The notes under the pieces: model-generated
Told to the model about the DNA's origin: nothing
Database searches by the model: none
Seen by the model: the letters and a program-made list of their open reading frames with translations, nothing else
Shown here: positions 23,190-35,400 of the stretch, piece by piece
Position numbering within the stretch: the first letter of the stretch is position 1
Layout: each line of letters starts with the position of its first letter
Made by a program: the position numbers and the translations under genes
Origin: Mytilus edulis
Lineage: Eukaryota; Mollusca; Bivalvia; Mytilida; Mytilidae
Assembly: GCF_963676685.1 (NCBI RefSeq)
Contig: NC_092354.1
Span: 19,226,746-19,290,745, forward strand
Direction of reading: 5' to 3'
Length of the DNA: 64,000 nucleotides

Positions 23190-23397
23190 TCATGCATTAG
23201 CTCTTTGTGAATACTGTTGTAGATACCTTGCTTTAGGTGCCTTTACTGATACAAGTTGATTAAAACTTTCATTGGCTTGTGTTGATCCTAAATCAGTTAT
23301 GGATTCACTCCTACTTATCATCTTTCTGACTAAGCTGTTTAACTCCTCCTTTAATCCATCAGATGTCAGTGGTTTCCCGTTTGGCAGACTTTTGTAC
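23190..23397 (-). CDS. Transposase-domain gene, exon 7 (last found)
   Basis: Acceptor AATTTAG|GTACAA. It encodes YKSLPNGKPL and QANESFNQ with the candidate catalytic glutamate, then ends KAPKARYLQQYSQRANA and TGA. A possible donor, GCAAG|GTATCT, sits inside the last codons, so the true transcript may have spliced to an exon that is no longer here. Confidence 0.7.
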
Positions 23398-26300
23398 CTA
23401 AATTCAAATAAAAAATCAATACTGCAAGTATGACAATTAGTTTATGTAGAGTTTAAAAGTGGCTCTAAAGAGCCTGTGTTGCTCACCTTGGTCCAATGTG
23501 CATAATCAACAAAGGACACTCCAAAAACTTTTCAAACAATATATGAAAAAATTTCTGTTTTGTTGATATTTATTAATGATTGTTTAGTCTATTTAGTTTC
23601 TCTCTATCTTTCATAGTATATTAACCATATTTGACTTGTTATTTGACTGGCTCATCATTTTTTTTTTAAATTCAGATTTCTATTATAATTTATCATTATT
23701 TACAGCAAATGCAAAAATGGAAAAATGGTCCCTATGGGCAATAACCCTAAATAGAAGATGTCAAACTATTTCCTTCATTGCCTCATATTAGATCTTGTAT
23801 TGCTGATAATCCTCAATAATATTATAGGGTTAGTTGCATGAATGTTGTAGGGTTATTGCATGAATATTGGGGAATATTGTCCCGAGTAGAATTTTTTATT
23901 GCACGAGCTTGCGAGTGCAATATTTGTTCTACGAGGGACAATATTTCACAATATTCATGCAATAACTCTTTTATTGTATAGCAATATAATATTTGAAAAT
24001 AAAAATTGGTTTAAACTAATATTTTGTCGTTGATGACGTTATGAATTTTTAAGATTTATTGCACTAGTGCAATAATGGAATTTATTGCACGCTAACTTTT
24101 GGTTACTTTCTGTGGGAAATATTATATTGCTATACAATAAAATGAGTTATTGTGCTTACTTGAAATTTTCAGGATTTGTGTTATATGTGTTATATGTACA
24201 CCAGTCAACATCTTCACATTTTTCATGACTACCAAATACATGTGGCACAATTCTTTCCAGATTACATTTGATGTCATCTTCTGTCTCTCCTCCTTTTATT
24301 GCATACATAAAACATCTCAAAATGTACTGCCTGGTTTCATCTTTCTGTAACTCCCTGTAACTGCAATATAAATTATTAAATAAATGTGCATGCATAGAAC
24401 ATTAAACTGCAAGTTGCAATAACTCTTTAAAAATTATGCATATCAATGAAAATAATGTAAGTATAATAAAAAGGGGCATTTTTAAAGCTCAAAATGTCAA
24501 AGTCTGGATGTTGGAATATATAAATTTTTATCAAAGAAGCCCAAGAATTAAATTTTTTTATTGAATAACAAAAAATCAATTTTGGACCTTTTGGACTTCA
24601 ATGTGGACCAGTTAGACAACAAAATATCAATAATCTAAATCCATGGTTAGATTCAGCATATTAAAGAACCCCATTTATTTAATTTCTGTTTAATTTTGGA
24701 CCCCAATTTGGTGCATCTTAAAAACAGGGACCATAATTTAAAATCTATTGACATGTTCAGATTCAGCATATATAAAAGTATCCCTAGAATCAAAACTTCC
24801 AAAATCAATTCCAACCATCCTTTTGTTGTCATTAATGTTGTTTGCAATATCTGATAGATTTCTATTCACTTATAAATACTAAAATTATTGTGCAAAAACC
24901 AAATATGTTCAGACGACTACAACAACTTAAGGTGGTACCCAACACTTTCACTGAAATTAATTTGGCTCTTTTAATTTTCATAAAATTTTGACAAAGTATT
25001 TACGGCCCTTTAATGACAAAAATATAAAAAAAAATTAAAAATTTGAACCAACCATTTAATCATAAAAAATACATTGGTTATATAGCAGTTTGACAAACAC
25101 TAATTTTGATCAATGAGAAGCTTGATATATCCTTTCCAACACAACGTAATTAAAACGTTCAGCTGATTTTACAGAGTTGTCTCCCTGTAGTATCAGGTAC
25201 CACCTTAATATCAAATACGCTTATCTAGCCAAAAAATGTTTTTGCGGTCACATAAAAATCTAAATTTGTACATACAAAACTTTTTTTTAAACCACATGTC
25301 TGTATTTTTAAAGGTTTGTTCTTTGCTGTTTTTTTTCCAAAATTATTGATTAACAGAAGTATATACCTTTTAGAAATATTATGCAAGCTTGTAGATATTC
25401 CCTTTTTGACATGGTTCTGGTCGTCCTTTTTTGAAATGTTGTCAAACTCAACTTGTAGTCTTGCTGTTGTTGATGCATCATTATCTGCATGCACAACTGA
25501 AACAGAACTTGAGAATATACATAAAGGACTAAAATTTAGGACCAGAAAAAAATTGGCAATTGAAATTTTCATTAAACATGACAAACATACCATATGGGCT
25601 TTACTCATTGTTGAAGGCCGTACCGTGACCTATAGTTGTTAATGTATGTGTCATTTTGGTCTTTTTGTGGGTCATTTGCAATCATACCACATCTTCTTCA
25701 TGGTTCATGGTTCATTCTGACCTAACTTAATGTTGAATTTGTATAAAACATTCAATAGAACACCATTTCCTAACACACATAGACTTAGGAAATCTAGAGA
25801 TGATCTTATGTAATTGCAACTGCATATTATAATAATAGTTGATGTAGTTTTTGATTGACCTAGAAATGACCTACTGGAACATGCTTAAGTTAGCTTATCA
25901 AAGATGTGAACCTGAATGGCATTGTCAAAATCACAAAGGCAACACTTTAGTGTAACACCTTTTGGCTTCATCATATAACAGAACTGTAATGATGCTTTAT
26001 TGTAAAGATATTATTAACCTTTGATTTCACATCCATCATCTTTCAACCTGTGAGCCATTGTAACAGCCATGTCCGCCTCCATAGCTTTACTTGATCCATG
26101 CCAATTCAAATGGCAGTCATGGTCTGGAACAGTTTCTTTCCTGGATTGGTGGTACTCACAGGTCTTACATGCTTTACTACGTAATTCAAAAGACAGTACT
26201 TTCCCAGATTCTTTTCCAATGAAGGTTGAGTGTCCTGTAGAAAGTTTAAATGTAATTATTATCCCGTACAGAAATTGCTAACAAAAGCACATGAGTTTCA

Positions 26301-29277
26301 CATGTGAAGCACATGAGATGCACGTAAGAATTGTATGCAAATAAGTTTGCTCACATGTGCAGTTAGATAGTTTATATGTGCACAAAAAAATTCCAGAACT
26401 GATTATTATAGTCCATTCTTATGTTGTACTGTAATACCACTGTTCCAGGTTAGGGTAGGGTCAGGATCCTGATAACACGTTTAACCCACCACATTATGTA
26501 TGTATCATGTCTGCCCAAGCCTGTAATTCAGTGGTTATCATTGCTTATGTGTTACATATTTGTTTTTCATTCATTTTTTTAAATGAATAAGGCCATTATT
26601 TTATTAGTTTGATTTTTTTTACATTGTCATTTCAGGGCATTTTAGAACTGACTATGTGGTATAAGCTTTACTCATTGTTGAAGGCTGTAGGGTGACCAAT
26701 AGATGTTAATTTCTATTTTTTTTTAGTCTGTTATGGAGAGTTGTCTAATTGGCAATCATACCACATCTTCCTATATATTTTCTCAAACTCATTGCATTAA
26801 TAAATCAGACATAACATATACAGTAACAAAAAAAAACACCATATTTAATTACTTTGTTTTGTTTCAATAAACTGGAGGTTTAAGAGTAAATTATTGCTTG
26901 ATTGCTTTGATTTTTTAAGTTTGGTTTCAACTGGTTTTACTGAAAACATCATTCTTACCAGTATTACTATTGTAATTCCACCCAGAGCCTCTCTTCTGCC
27001 AACCACCATCAAAACTAGCTTCAACCTATCAAAATATAATTTTATTTCTAGTATTATATATATATATATATTATATCTGCCTGCATGTAAATATAATTTG
27101 AAAGAAAGTGTATCTATAGACAGACTGTAAGTCAGGGTAAATTTAATGACCATTTTATTCTTTTTATTCTTGTATAAAACATTCAATAGAACACCATTTC
27201 CTAACACACATAGACATAGGAAATCTAGAGATGATCTTATGTAATTGCAACTGCATATTATAATAATAGTTGATGTACTTTGATGTAGTTTTTTTGTGCA
27301 CATATAAATATTTTATTCTTCCTAATTTTTTAAAAATTAATTGGTAGAAAGTTTTTTTAATGTAAAATGTTTGATTTATATAGCTATGGGAAGATGTGGT
27401 ATGAGTGCCAATGAGACTTGTAACTCTCCATCCAAACAACGATTTATAAAAGTTTAAAAAAAATAAAATATACATGTATATATGAATCAATATACATGTA
27501 TATGGTATATATTGGATATTTGTAGGAATAAAATATCTTAATAAAAAAGAGTAATTAAAATCAATTTTATAGTCTATATAAACTATATATATTAGAACAG
27601 GAACATCAAATCAGGTATATAAGTGCATACAATGTATCATAAAGGAATTCTGACTAATTTTCATAAAGTGTCCATATTTTATACCCTTTGGTCTATAGTT
27701 TTGCAGTCAATATATATATATTATATAGTAAGCTAACATGCATGAAACCTGACTGAAAACAGTTGTTAAAAGTTTGATCTTCTGTTATGCTGTAAAACAA
27801 TGGTTTGGATTGGCAGAAAATACATTAAACCCAAAAATGATGTTACACACCATGTTTCATTAAAATAAAAATTGTTTTTCTTCATTTCAAGGCATAAATT
27901 TATATTTATTAAACTTACATTATTATTGGTACTCTGTGCTTTTTCTTCTTCCTGTGCAGTTCTGCATGATGTGTTTGCAACTTCCCCAATCTGCTTACTT
28001 AACTCCTTCTCCTTCTTCCTCAGAGTGTTTTCACTGATAGATGGCAAATTACATTCAGCTAGAAAGTTTTGTAGATGGGTAGGCCCTATTCCTGCATGTA
28101 TCATTCCTGAAACACATAAAGATAGTAAGAAAAAAGATATATTAAAAATGCATGTAATTTTCTCTAAACAAAGTTTTAGGTTAAGGTATGAGACATTTTT
28201 GAAGGTTTTTGAATATATTATAAATAGACATTTGGTGATTAATATACTTTTTGCACTGGATTTGTCATAAGAACAATTTAAGAAAAGAATAGGGTTGTCT
28301 GCATGTGCATGGTGTATACATTATTGTACATTTAGTTTCTGCTTTAATGATGGCATTGTGGTATTTGTATAAATCATTTGTATTCATGGTTAATGTTTGA
28401 AAAGAAATACATTTCATTTACCAAATCAAAGACATATTTTCTTAGTTAACCATGATTTAAAAATGTAATAAAAAAATATAGGGGCCTGGTCCCTCCTATT
28501 ATATAATAAAAAAATGATGCATTCTTTAAAGGGATCACTGTAGCATAACTGGAACACATGCCTCCTCTTACTGGAGCCTTAGGGGGGTGGGGTGGGGGAG
28601 GGCTTATAAAATTTATACAACTTACAAGTACAATACATGAGTCTACAATAGAATAGAATATTTTTATTTCCCAAATTACAGGGCCCATAAAGGGCATTAA
28701 ATCAGATACTATGTATCTTAAATCTGTATGAAGTACAAAGGGACTCTCTATTACTAGCTACATTTATGGAAGATTCTAGCTAAACTTGATTAGGTTTTTT
28801 ATGCTAAAAATTGTATTTTTTTCTAAATGTAAACCTACCTAATGCTGCTTTTGTGTTGATGTCATAACTGCCTGTTGGTCCTCTTTTTCCTGTCTGGACA
28901 TCAGTGACTGTTGCACAAAGATCACATCGAATCATGATAATTCCACTTAAACCAAACAGCTTTTCTCCTACTGTATTTGACAGGTGAAGAGGGGACTTGC
29001 AGATACAGCAATACATTCCCACTGCGAGGAGATCTAATTCAACTATCCTCCTCCCCAAACCCCAAGACTGTTGTTTCCCATAAAGTGGGTCAGTGAATTC
29101 AGCCTCTGCTGCTATATCTGTGTGGTTATGAAAGTAGTTGGAGTGGTCATTGAATACTCCAACTACCTCAGGGTCCTTCTGCTTTAATTCATTTGACCAT
29201 TTAAAAAAATTTGACCTCTTATTCTTTTTAACACTAGCTTTACCAAATTTGCCTGTTACATCTCTTTCCTGGTTCAT
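23190..29277 (-). CDS. Mutator-like transposase-domain protein, 7 exons, 482 aa
   Basis: Exons (minus strand order): 28839-29277, 27919-28106, 26959-27025, 26019-26234, 25367-25496, 24160-24360, 23190-23397. Every junction is GT-AG and phases agree (1,0,1,1,2,2). Visible motifs: a two-pair cysteine region (CCICKSP and IRCDLC, residues about 87-115), NTKAALGMIHAGIGPTHLQ across the exon 1-2 joint, SFDGGWQKRG in exon 3, CKTCEYH and HDCHLNWHGSSKAME in exon 4, VHADNDAS in exon 5 and QANESFNQ in exon 7. These match the Mutator-like transposase domain common in bivalve proteins; the D of SFDGGW, a D of HADND and the E of ANESF are my DDE candidates. The start ATG is directly preceded by an in-frame stop. 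The family usually continues past KAPKAR, so the end may be truncated. No terminal inverted repeats were found around the gene. Function as transposase or domesticated protein is open. Confidence 0.8.
23962..24151. mobile_element. 190-bp MITE next to exon 6
   Basis: The left end ATAACTCTTTTATTGTATAG and the right end CTATACAATAAAATGAGTTAT are inverted copies of about 34 bp, with a GCACTAGTGC palindrome inside. A second diverged palindromic block (TATTGCACGAGC and reverse) lies just to its left at 23840-23960. Confidence 0.65.
24160..24360 (-). CDS. Transposase-domain gene, exon 6
   Basis: Acceptor ATTGCAG|TTACAG, donor TTCAA|GTAAGC. It encodes a helix followed by IVPHVFGSHEKCEDVDWC, matching the PHxFGxH..C..WC pattern of the family. 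Phase 2 in and out. A MITE begins eight bases past the exon end. Confidence 0.75.
24931..25204. mobile_element. 274-bp MITE with TTAA target sites
   Basis: Terminal inverted repeat GGTGGTACC at 24931-24939 and GGTACCACC at 25196-25204, each flanked by TTAA (24927-24930 and 25205-25208). TTAA duplication is typical of piggyBac and Kolobok superfamilies. It lies in intron 5 of the transposase-domain gene. Confidence 0.8.
25367..25496 (-). CDS. Transposase-domain gene, exon 5
   Basis: Acceptor TGTTTCAG|TTGTG, donor AAAAG|GTATAT. It encodes VVHADNDASTTARLQ, the likely second catalytic aspartate region. Phase 1 in, phase 2 out. Confidence 0.75.
25597..25705 (-). repeat. Dispersed repeat R1 copy
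   Basis: Reverse-oriented R1: contains CATTGTTGAAGGCCGTAC and CAATCATACCACATCTTC. It lies in intron 4 of the transposase-domain gene. Confidence 0.65.
25741..25848. repeat. Intronic direct duplicate, copy 1
   Basis: Nearly identical to 27172-27292, sharing GTATAAAACATTCAATAGAA and AATCTAGAGATGATCTTATG, with one clear substitution before the 3' end. The two copies bracket exons 3 and 4. Confidence 0.75.
26019..26234 (-). CDS. Transposase-domain gene, exon 4
   Basis: Acceptor TCTACAG|GACAC. The donor AAAG|GTTAAT is weaker than the others. It encodes the CKTC and HDCHLNWHGSSKAME motifs conserved in this family. Phase 1 in and out. Confidence 0.75.
26395..26785 (-). repeat. Dispersed repeat R1, long copy
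   Basis: Longer R1 form with the CTTATGTTGTACTGTAATACCACTG head and the CAATCATACCACATCTTC tail, in intron 3. Just left, 26283-26360 carries TTCACATGTGAA-like and GCACATGAG words resembling the ends of the 34.1-37.7 kb element. Confidence 0.6.
26959..27025 (-). CDS. Transposase-domain gene, exon 3
   Basis: A 67-base exon too short to show as an ORF. Acceptor GATAG|GTTG, donor ACTG|GTAAGA. It encodes VEASFDGGWQKRGSGW and holds the first candidate catalytic aspartate. Phase 0 in, phase 1 out. Confidence 0.75.
27172..27292. repeat. Intronic direct duplicate, copy 2
   Basis: Second copy of the 25741-25848 segment; the 3' end has an extra TTTGATGTAC insertion. It lies in intron 2. Confidence 0.75.
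27388..27455 (+). repeat. Dispersed repeat R1, short copy
   Basis: Contains GGGAAGATGTGGTATGAGTG and CCAAACAACGATTTATAAA. Confidence 0.55.
27919..28106 (-). CDS. Transposase-domain gene, exon 2
   Basis: Acceptor TTTCAG|GAATG and donor AAT|GTAAGT. It encodes the GMIHAGIGPTHLQNFLAE motif and a lysine/glutamate-rich helix. Phase 1 in, phase 0 out. Confidence 0.75.
28839..29277 (-). CDS. Transposase-domain gene, exon 1
   Basis: Encodes residues 1-146 plus one base. It is basic at the N-terminus, then carries the two CxxC pairs. The donor is TTAG|GTAGGT, phase 1, and the frame reads into intron beyond it, which explains the longer 157-codon frame to 28804. Confidence 0.75.
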
Positions 29278-29279
29278 TT

Positions 29280-30120
29280 AAGCAAAAATTTTAAACTATA
29301 TATAGATTGGAATAGTACAACAATAGCCTGATCGTCTGCTCTTAGCAACAAGTAAACATTCTGATCTGGATCTTTAAAAGTCTTGCATATTGCAATGTTA
29401 TTTTAAAACGCTGCAATGAATTAGACCAAAGCACAAGAGTTATCTTTCTTAGGCGTTCTGTACCCCCTTAAACTTAATTCACGTTGCATTAATCTTATAA
29501 GATTATACAAACGAAAAGAAACACAAAAAAAACAAACAATAATCTAATTAAAGACCTTTTCATGAGAAACTACGCTACAAGAGCAAACGTTGATTAGGTC
29601 ATCAGAAGGTTGATAAGCTTTTGCTCTAGTCATTGCACTACAGATTTACCTGGTATAATATTATGGAAATAAACTGACTCGATACGTACTTTCTTGCACG
29701 ATACTAAAGAGGAATATCTCAATTTGTAAAGTATAAAATTGCAATTACATAACTGCTTCGTGTACTACATCAATGTACAACTATGTTTACCTTAACGTGT
29801 TTGTAAATTTAAGGTTCGCAAATGACCATCAGTATTAAGAAATCAAAGATAATGCAGTTATATTGTATATATATTGTGTTTTTTTTTAATCAAAATATCA
29901 TTTCAGAGAAGCAAAGCAAAAAAGGGTTTTTATTTTAGAAAGCCTTAAATATTTTGATATTAATGGGAATTACGCTTAAATTTAATACTCCCAAAGCAAT
30001 ATATCATTTTGCTTGCGCTAGAAATAAGGATACAGTGTACGTTTTACAATGCGAGCGAAACACTAGATTACGTAGAAGTAAACAATTAAAGTCATCGCAC
30101 GGCTTTCAACAATGAGCAAA
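29280..30120. other. 5' flank of the transposase-domain gene, no gene seen
   Basis: Nothing supportable is found upstream of the start codon. No clear TATA box or first exon is visible. Confidence 0.45.
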
Positions 30121-30129
30121 TCCCTTATC

Positions 30130-31300
30130 GAATAAAAAGCTAAATCTTGCAGACTTGTTTCTCTATTATTAAGAGACTTACTTTATACAAGAACATCGTA
30201 CGAAGAAATAAAAGAAGTTAGTAGTATCCTTCAACTTTACCTTGCGCTATATTGATGATTTTCTCTGACCGAATAATGCAAAATTTGGTTACTATGTTGA
30301 AGGCTTCTATCCCTTAGAGCTAGCAATAAAGGATACAAAAAAAGTTCCCAATTGTGAACTTTAAATTTCTCTGTGGCAACATTCCAGTAGCACCTGCATA
30401 CATGTACGAGTGGTCATCTCCAAATTGATACGATATTTCCGTGTATTTACTATCATTGTTTCCTTGTAAGAGGGTTACTGCTAACAAGGAAGCAATTTAA
30501 CAAAGGTTTCAAAATGGTGAAGTTAAAATTAGGAGATAACTGTATTGTATTTTAAGCTCCGACGGCATTAATTGGGGATTTGATGGTCGCAAATTAAGTT
30601 TACTGGTGACGCACCAGCGGAGACAGTAAACGGGTATTTGCGAACATCATATCCCAAATTGATGCCGTCGGAGCTTAAAATACAATATTGTTATCTCCAT
30701 TCTAATGAAACTGACAGAAAACAACGTTAAAACATGTATTTAAAATCTGTGATATGCCGTCTGCGCTTGCGCGTACGTCCCATAGCATCAATTGTCAATT
30801 GATGCCATGTAAGAAGGTGACGTTATCCAATCAAAATGAACGTTACAAACGTTGCATTAGAATTATTCCTTTTGTAAATTGTACGAACACCATCAAGATT
30901 TGGTTGACCATTATGGGATATCAGTTTCACAGATGATAGCAGATATGTTCCTTATGTCGTAGCTACAATCCCACCCCCTTTCACGAATATGACCTACCAA
31001 TTTATACTTAATACCGGATAGTACTCGAATGAGTAACACTACAAGTGCCACGTGTGGAGCAGGTTCTGTTTACCTTTTCCGGATCACATGATCATGAGAT
31101 CACCCCCTTTACTTTATTGGGTTAGTGTTGCTTAGTTTGTTTTGTCTATGTTATATGTTTGTGTACTAAACTTTGTCTGTTTGTCTTTTTTTTAAACCAT
31201 GACGGTGTCAGTTTATTTTTGGTTTATGAATTTCAATGTCCCTTTTGTATTTGTCGCCCCTCTATTGTCAGTTCTTTGTAGTTTTTTACTCTTTGAATAA
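30130..31300 (+). mobile_element. Decayed RT retroelement copy with 3' tail
   Basis: Plus-strand sequence around 30225-30260 keeps a CTATATTGATGATTTT stretch, the decayed catalytic YIDD motif, followed by remnants of the C-terminal region and the tail with GTGCCACGTGTGGAGCAGG at about 31050. Many stops. A MITE interrupts it at about 30531-30858. Confidence 0.65.
30531..30858. mobile_element. MITE nested in the retroelement
   Basis: Inverted ends GGAGATAAC and GTTATCTCC bound a palindromic block (30531 to about 30702) with TTTAAGCTCCGACGGCAT and its complement, followed by about 155 bp. Retroelement homology stops at GTTAAAATTA and resumes at AATTATTCC, suggesting an AATTA-type target duplication. 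Confidence 0.6.
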
Positions 31301-31369
31301 GCTGCTTTTTATCAATCTTATAGAACAGACAATTGTACATATCAAATAGGATTGAATGAAATACGAACA

Positions 31370-31610
31370 CTTATAGTTGTACAAATATCGGAATTTGATG
31401 GGATTGTCATGAAAGTGAGACGTAAAGCGCTGTAAAAAAAGGTTTAATCCACCATTTCTACATTTGAAAATGCCTGTACCAAGTCAGGAATATGACAGTT
31501 GTTGTCCATTCGTCTGATGTGTTTTATCTCTAGATTTTGCCATATCATTAGGGACTTTCCGTTTTGAGTTTTGAGTTCAATATTTTTATGATTTTACTTT
31601 TTACAAACAA
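31370..31610 (+). repeat. Dispersed repeat R3
   Basis: Contains CCAAGTCAGGAATATGACAG near 31480 and GGGACTTTCC. 31620-32140 to its right is AT-rich with no feature seen. Confidence 0.6.
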
Positions 31611-32152
31611 TAATGGAGGTGTTCAAAGATTATAAGCGTATATATCTAAATCTACAGAGTAGCGTTACGGGAGATGATTCAGATATCTTTTTGACTGCAC
31701 TTAATCTTTCCTTTTAGATTATATTAATTTTGTTTATCTTCCTTGACATATTTTTGATTTGTTTTATAGTGATTATGATTATAACAAAATGTTGACTGCC
31801 GTACCCCTGTTGTGACATTTTTACTACCTATTATGACTGTTTGTTTTGTGTATTTGATTAGGGACTTTCCTATATGAATTTTCGTTGGAGATTATGTTTT
31901 GTGAATAGGTGTCTCATAATCTATTATGCCCCATCTTTTAATTTTTACTTTTAATTTTTATAAAAGAAAAATTAGATTTGTTATACAAACAAAATATTTA
32001 TTCAAGTACATCATTCAAAGTAACACTATATTTTAAGTAGAACACATCTATTAAGTTGAAAAATGAGGATAGTCCGAAGACTCTTAGGATTTAATGTCTC
32101 TTAAGGCACTTGAACTAATTCATATATTGTTGAACAACGTGACAAAATATAC

Positions 32153-32159
32153 TATAAAG
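32153..32159 (+). promoter_or_regulatory. Candidate TATA box of the collectin-like gene
   Basis: TATAAAG lies 112 bases before the start codon, a plausible distance for a short 5' UTR. This is the only positional evidence, and TATA-like words are common in such AT-rich sequence. Confidence 0.25.
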
Positions 32160-32270
32160 TTGTAAAGCCATGCATTTCTATAAACACGGAAGTAATATTC
32201 AATACTTCACGCATTGGTTCTTTGTTTCACATTGGGAGACAAATTGAAAAAAGTGACGTTATCATTGGAA

Positions 32271-32475
32271 ATGGGCGACCAAGTTGAACTTGTAAACATT
32301 TTTCAGACTGAACATTTTCAAAGTAGTGATCATTTTCGGGAAACTGTTTTGAATAATAAACTTTCTGAATTTCATAAGGCGAGTAGAAAAAGGGATAAAT
32401 TAATTCTAGCCTTTATTATTGTGCAGTTATTTTGTGTTTTACTAGCAGTAGCTGTCAATTTTGTATATTTGAATG
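32271..32475 (+). CDS. Collectin-like gene, exon 1: tail and transmembrane helix
   Basis: Starts at ATG in a GAAATGG context and encodes residues 1-68. Positive residues lie on the N-terminal side of the helix, as expected for a type II anchor. Donor AATG|GTAAGT, phase 1. Confidence 0.8.
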
Positions 32476-35400
32476 GTAAGTATATTTCTAAACGTATTTG
32501 TTATTTCAGAAACCTTTTTTTGAATTTGTTCATACCAGTATCAAAGTAACTTATATAGATGTTCATTATTGCCTGACGATCTACGTAAAGATTCATAGAC
32601 ATACACAAGAAAATAAAACATCAAAAATTGGCAGAACAGTCACTGTGTCATCGAAATTTTACGTTTTAACATACTTTTAGTATTATTATTATAAAATCAT
32701 ATATTTCGACGGTCAAGGTTGTAAGAGAAGGCAGAGATGTCTGTCCTGTGGCAGAAACTGATTGAGTCCAAAAAAAAACTTAAAGTTCAAAATCGTTCAT
32801 AGGTCTTTTGATGGGCACTAGCTGTCAAATTCATGTTCCAAGATTAAACTCAAATTCTCGTATTTATTTATAATAAAGTTAAACAAACAATTGACAGGAC
32901 ATGCGCTCGATAAAATGTTTCGTATGTATTATAGTCTTGCCATTTAAACAACTATCGAGTTGATCACTGAAGACCTTCGGTGGTCATATAAGCGATATAT
33001 GCGATATACAAATAAATATACATATAACTAAAAGGCAAACTTGTGCAATCGGATTTTTCTTTTTCTATATCTGTTTGAGTTCATTTTAGATTTTAAATAT
33101 ATATGATAATCACTTGTAAGTGAATAATTCATCATCAATATTTTCGCATGTTTTGACAAAATTGAACCATACTGGCCGGTAATAGCGAATTATTATTTCA
33201 ATATTTCACTTTCATTTATTATTGAACAAAAACAATTGTTTTATATATCTTGAATCTAGTGCCCCTTTAATACCATTTTTTCCATATACAATTATATATT
33301 TTCTTAACTGTAACAAATTCTACAAATGTAAAGCAATCAAACAAGTTAATTGTTGTTCGGTCATTTGTTGAACAACTTTTTATATTGTGCTTCTTCGTTT
33401 AGATATTTTCTTAAATTATCTATTATTAATAATAATCTATTCCAGATAAAATAAAAAACAGTGTGAGACTAGAAAAGCAGATACAAGTATTGACAAGTAA
33501 TACTTCGAAACTTACAAGTTTAGACAAACAATTATCATGTAAGTTAATATAAACTACAAGTTCAGACAAACCCCGCCACATCATTTATGTATGTGCCTGT
33601 CCAAGGTCAGGAGCCTGTAATTCAGTGGTTGTTGTTTGTTTACGTGTCACATAAATATGTTTTTCGTTCATTTTTTTTTTTATAAATAAGGCCGTTAGTT
33701 TTCTCCTTTGAATTGTTTTACATTGTCATATCGGGGCCTTTTATAGCTGACAATGCGGTATGGTCTTTGCTCATTGCTGAAGGCCGTACGGTGTCCTACA
33801 GTTGTTAATGTCTGTGTCATTTTGGTTTCTTGTGGACAGTTTTCTCATTGGCAATCATATCACATCTTTTTTTTTTTTATAAACAAGGTCAAATATTATG
33901 TAAGTTAATATAAACTACAAGTTCAGACAATCAAGGTCAATTATCATGTAAATTCATATAAACTATAGGTCATACAAACAAGGTCATTTAGCATGGAAGC
34001 TAATATAAACTACAAGTTTAGACAAACAAAGTCAATTATCATGTAGATTAATATAAACTACAAGTTCTGATAAACAAGGGCATTTAGCATCTACACAGGC
34101 AAAATTTGATTACATCAATTTCACATAAATCTCACATGAAATTCACATGAAAAATTTCACGTGTGAATCACCTCATCCGAGCTTATACATGAAATTCGTT
34201 TGAAAATTTGATGTAAAATTTTTCATATTAGTGGGAGATATTATGGACATAATTGTGCAAATCGTGATACAAGCATGAAATTTGGTATAAAGGTTAACCA
34301 AATGATAAATTTTCAAGATGGCCACCACACATATTGGAAATGACGTCATTACAAATTAGCCATTATTTGTTAATCCTTTGAAAGGTGTGTTATATGTAAA
34401 ATCCAATGTTAGATTTGATAAAAAGCATATAACAGTTTATAAATTACGACTAGACGATACATTAATGAAACTTTGGATGACTTCCGGTTTCAAAATGCCG
34501 GCAAAAATGTCAAAAATTTCGATTTTTATACTTTCAAGCAATGTCACAAAGGATGTTAACCCTTGAAAGATGTGTTATAGGTATACTGCAATGTAAGTTA
34601 TGATAAAACGTTAACAACAGCTCCTTGGTACGACAAAACAACACATAAATGAAGAAAAATAGTGATTTCCGGTTCCAAATTGGAGGCAAATACGTAGAAA
34701 ATATTTTAATGATCTTCATCAACTTAACAAGTAATAACACTCTTTCTTAAGTTAAAATGCCTAGTTTGGTTAGAAAGACAGGTTGCTCGTCTTATAATTA
34801 TCTGACAGTTGCCTATACAACAACCCGTACAAGGAAGGCCAGAACAGTAGCATATGCGGTCACAAACACAGCTGGATATTTGTTTCCGCATTTCAAAAGT
34901 TCCTGACACGAGGATGCAACGGCAGTCAAAGAAGTCCATTTTGGTTTCCAACTGTCATTGATTCTTTCTTTCATCCAACCCCAGTGTTCATGACTTGGTA
35001 CATTTACCTGTCGAATACATGAATCAGGCTGAACCCAAACAACTCCCTCTTTATTTACTTCTCTTTTGATGTGCTCTGGAAAAGAACAATTCACATCGTG
35101 CCTCACTTCATGCTTAAGCCAAAAAAAAAGTCCTTTACATCTGGAAAACCTTCCATTGTTAGCCAAGGTGACCTCTTCCCTTGCCCACGACAATTCCACA
35201 AAGTGTCATATCCACTGAATGCATGGACAAAAGGAAGGGCAGTTACACAGGGACCAAACGCATGTGATATGTCACGTACAGGAAGCCATCAAAAATCTTT
35301 ATTCCTTCCATAACCTATCCACAATGTGTTCTAACTAGTTTTGCTATTGCTGCAATTCTTGATACTATTGCATCTGTGTCAGTACTACACTTCTCATTAT

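Noticed and set aside
25225..25642. Overlapping 108-127-codon frames around exon 5
   Set aside because: They extend through intron and across an R1 repeat; only 25367-25496 fits the spliced gene.
26845..27303. 152-codon minus-strand frame
   Set aside because: It reads exon 3 in the wrong frame and then intronic repeat; the 67-base exon in the other frame matches the family.
32214..32270. Longer start of the collectin-like protein at 32214
   Set aside because: It begins with TTG, not ATG. The first in-frame ATG is 32271 and leaves a normal type II tail.
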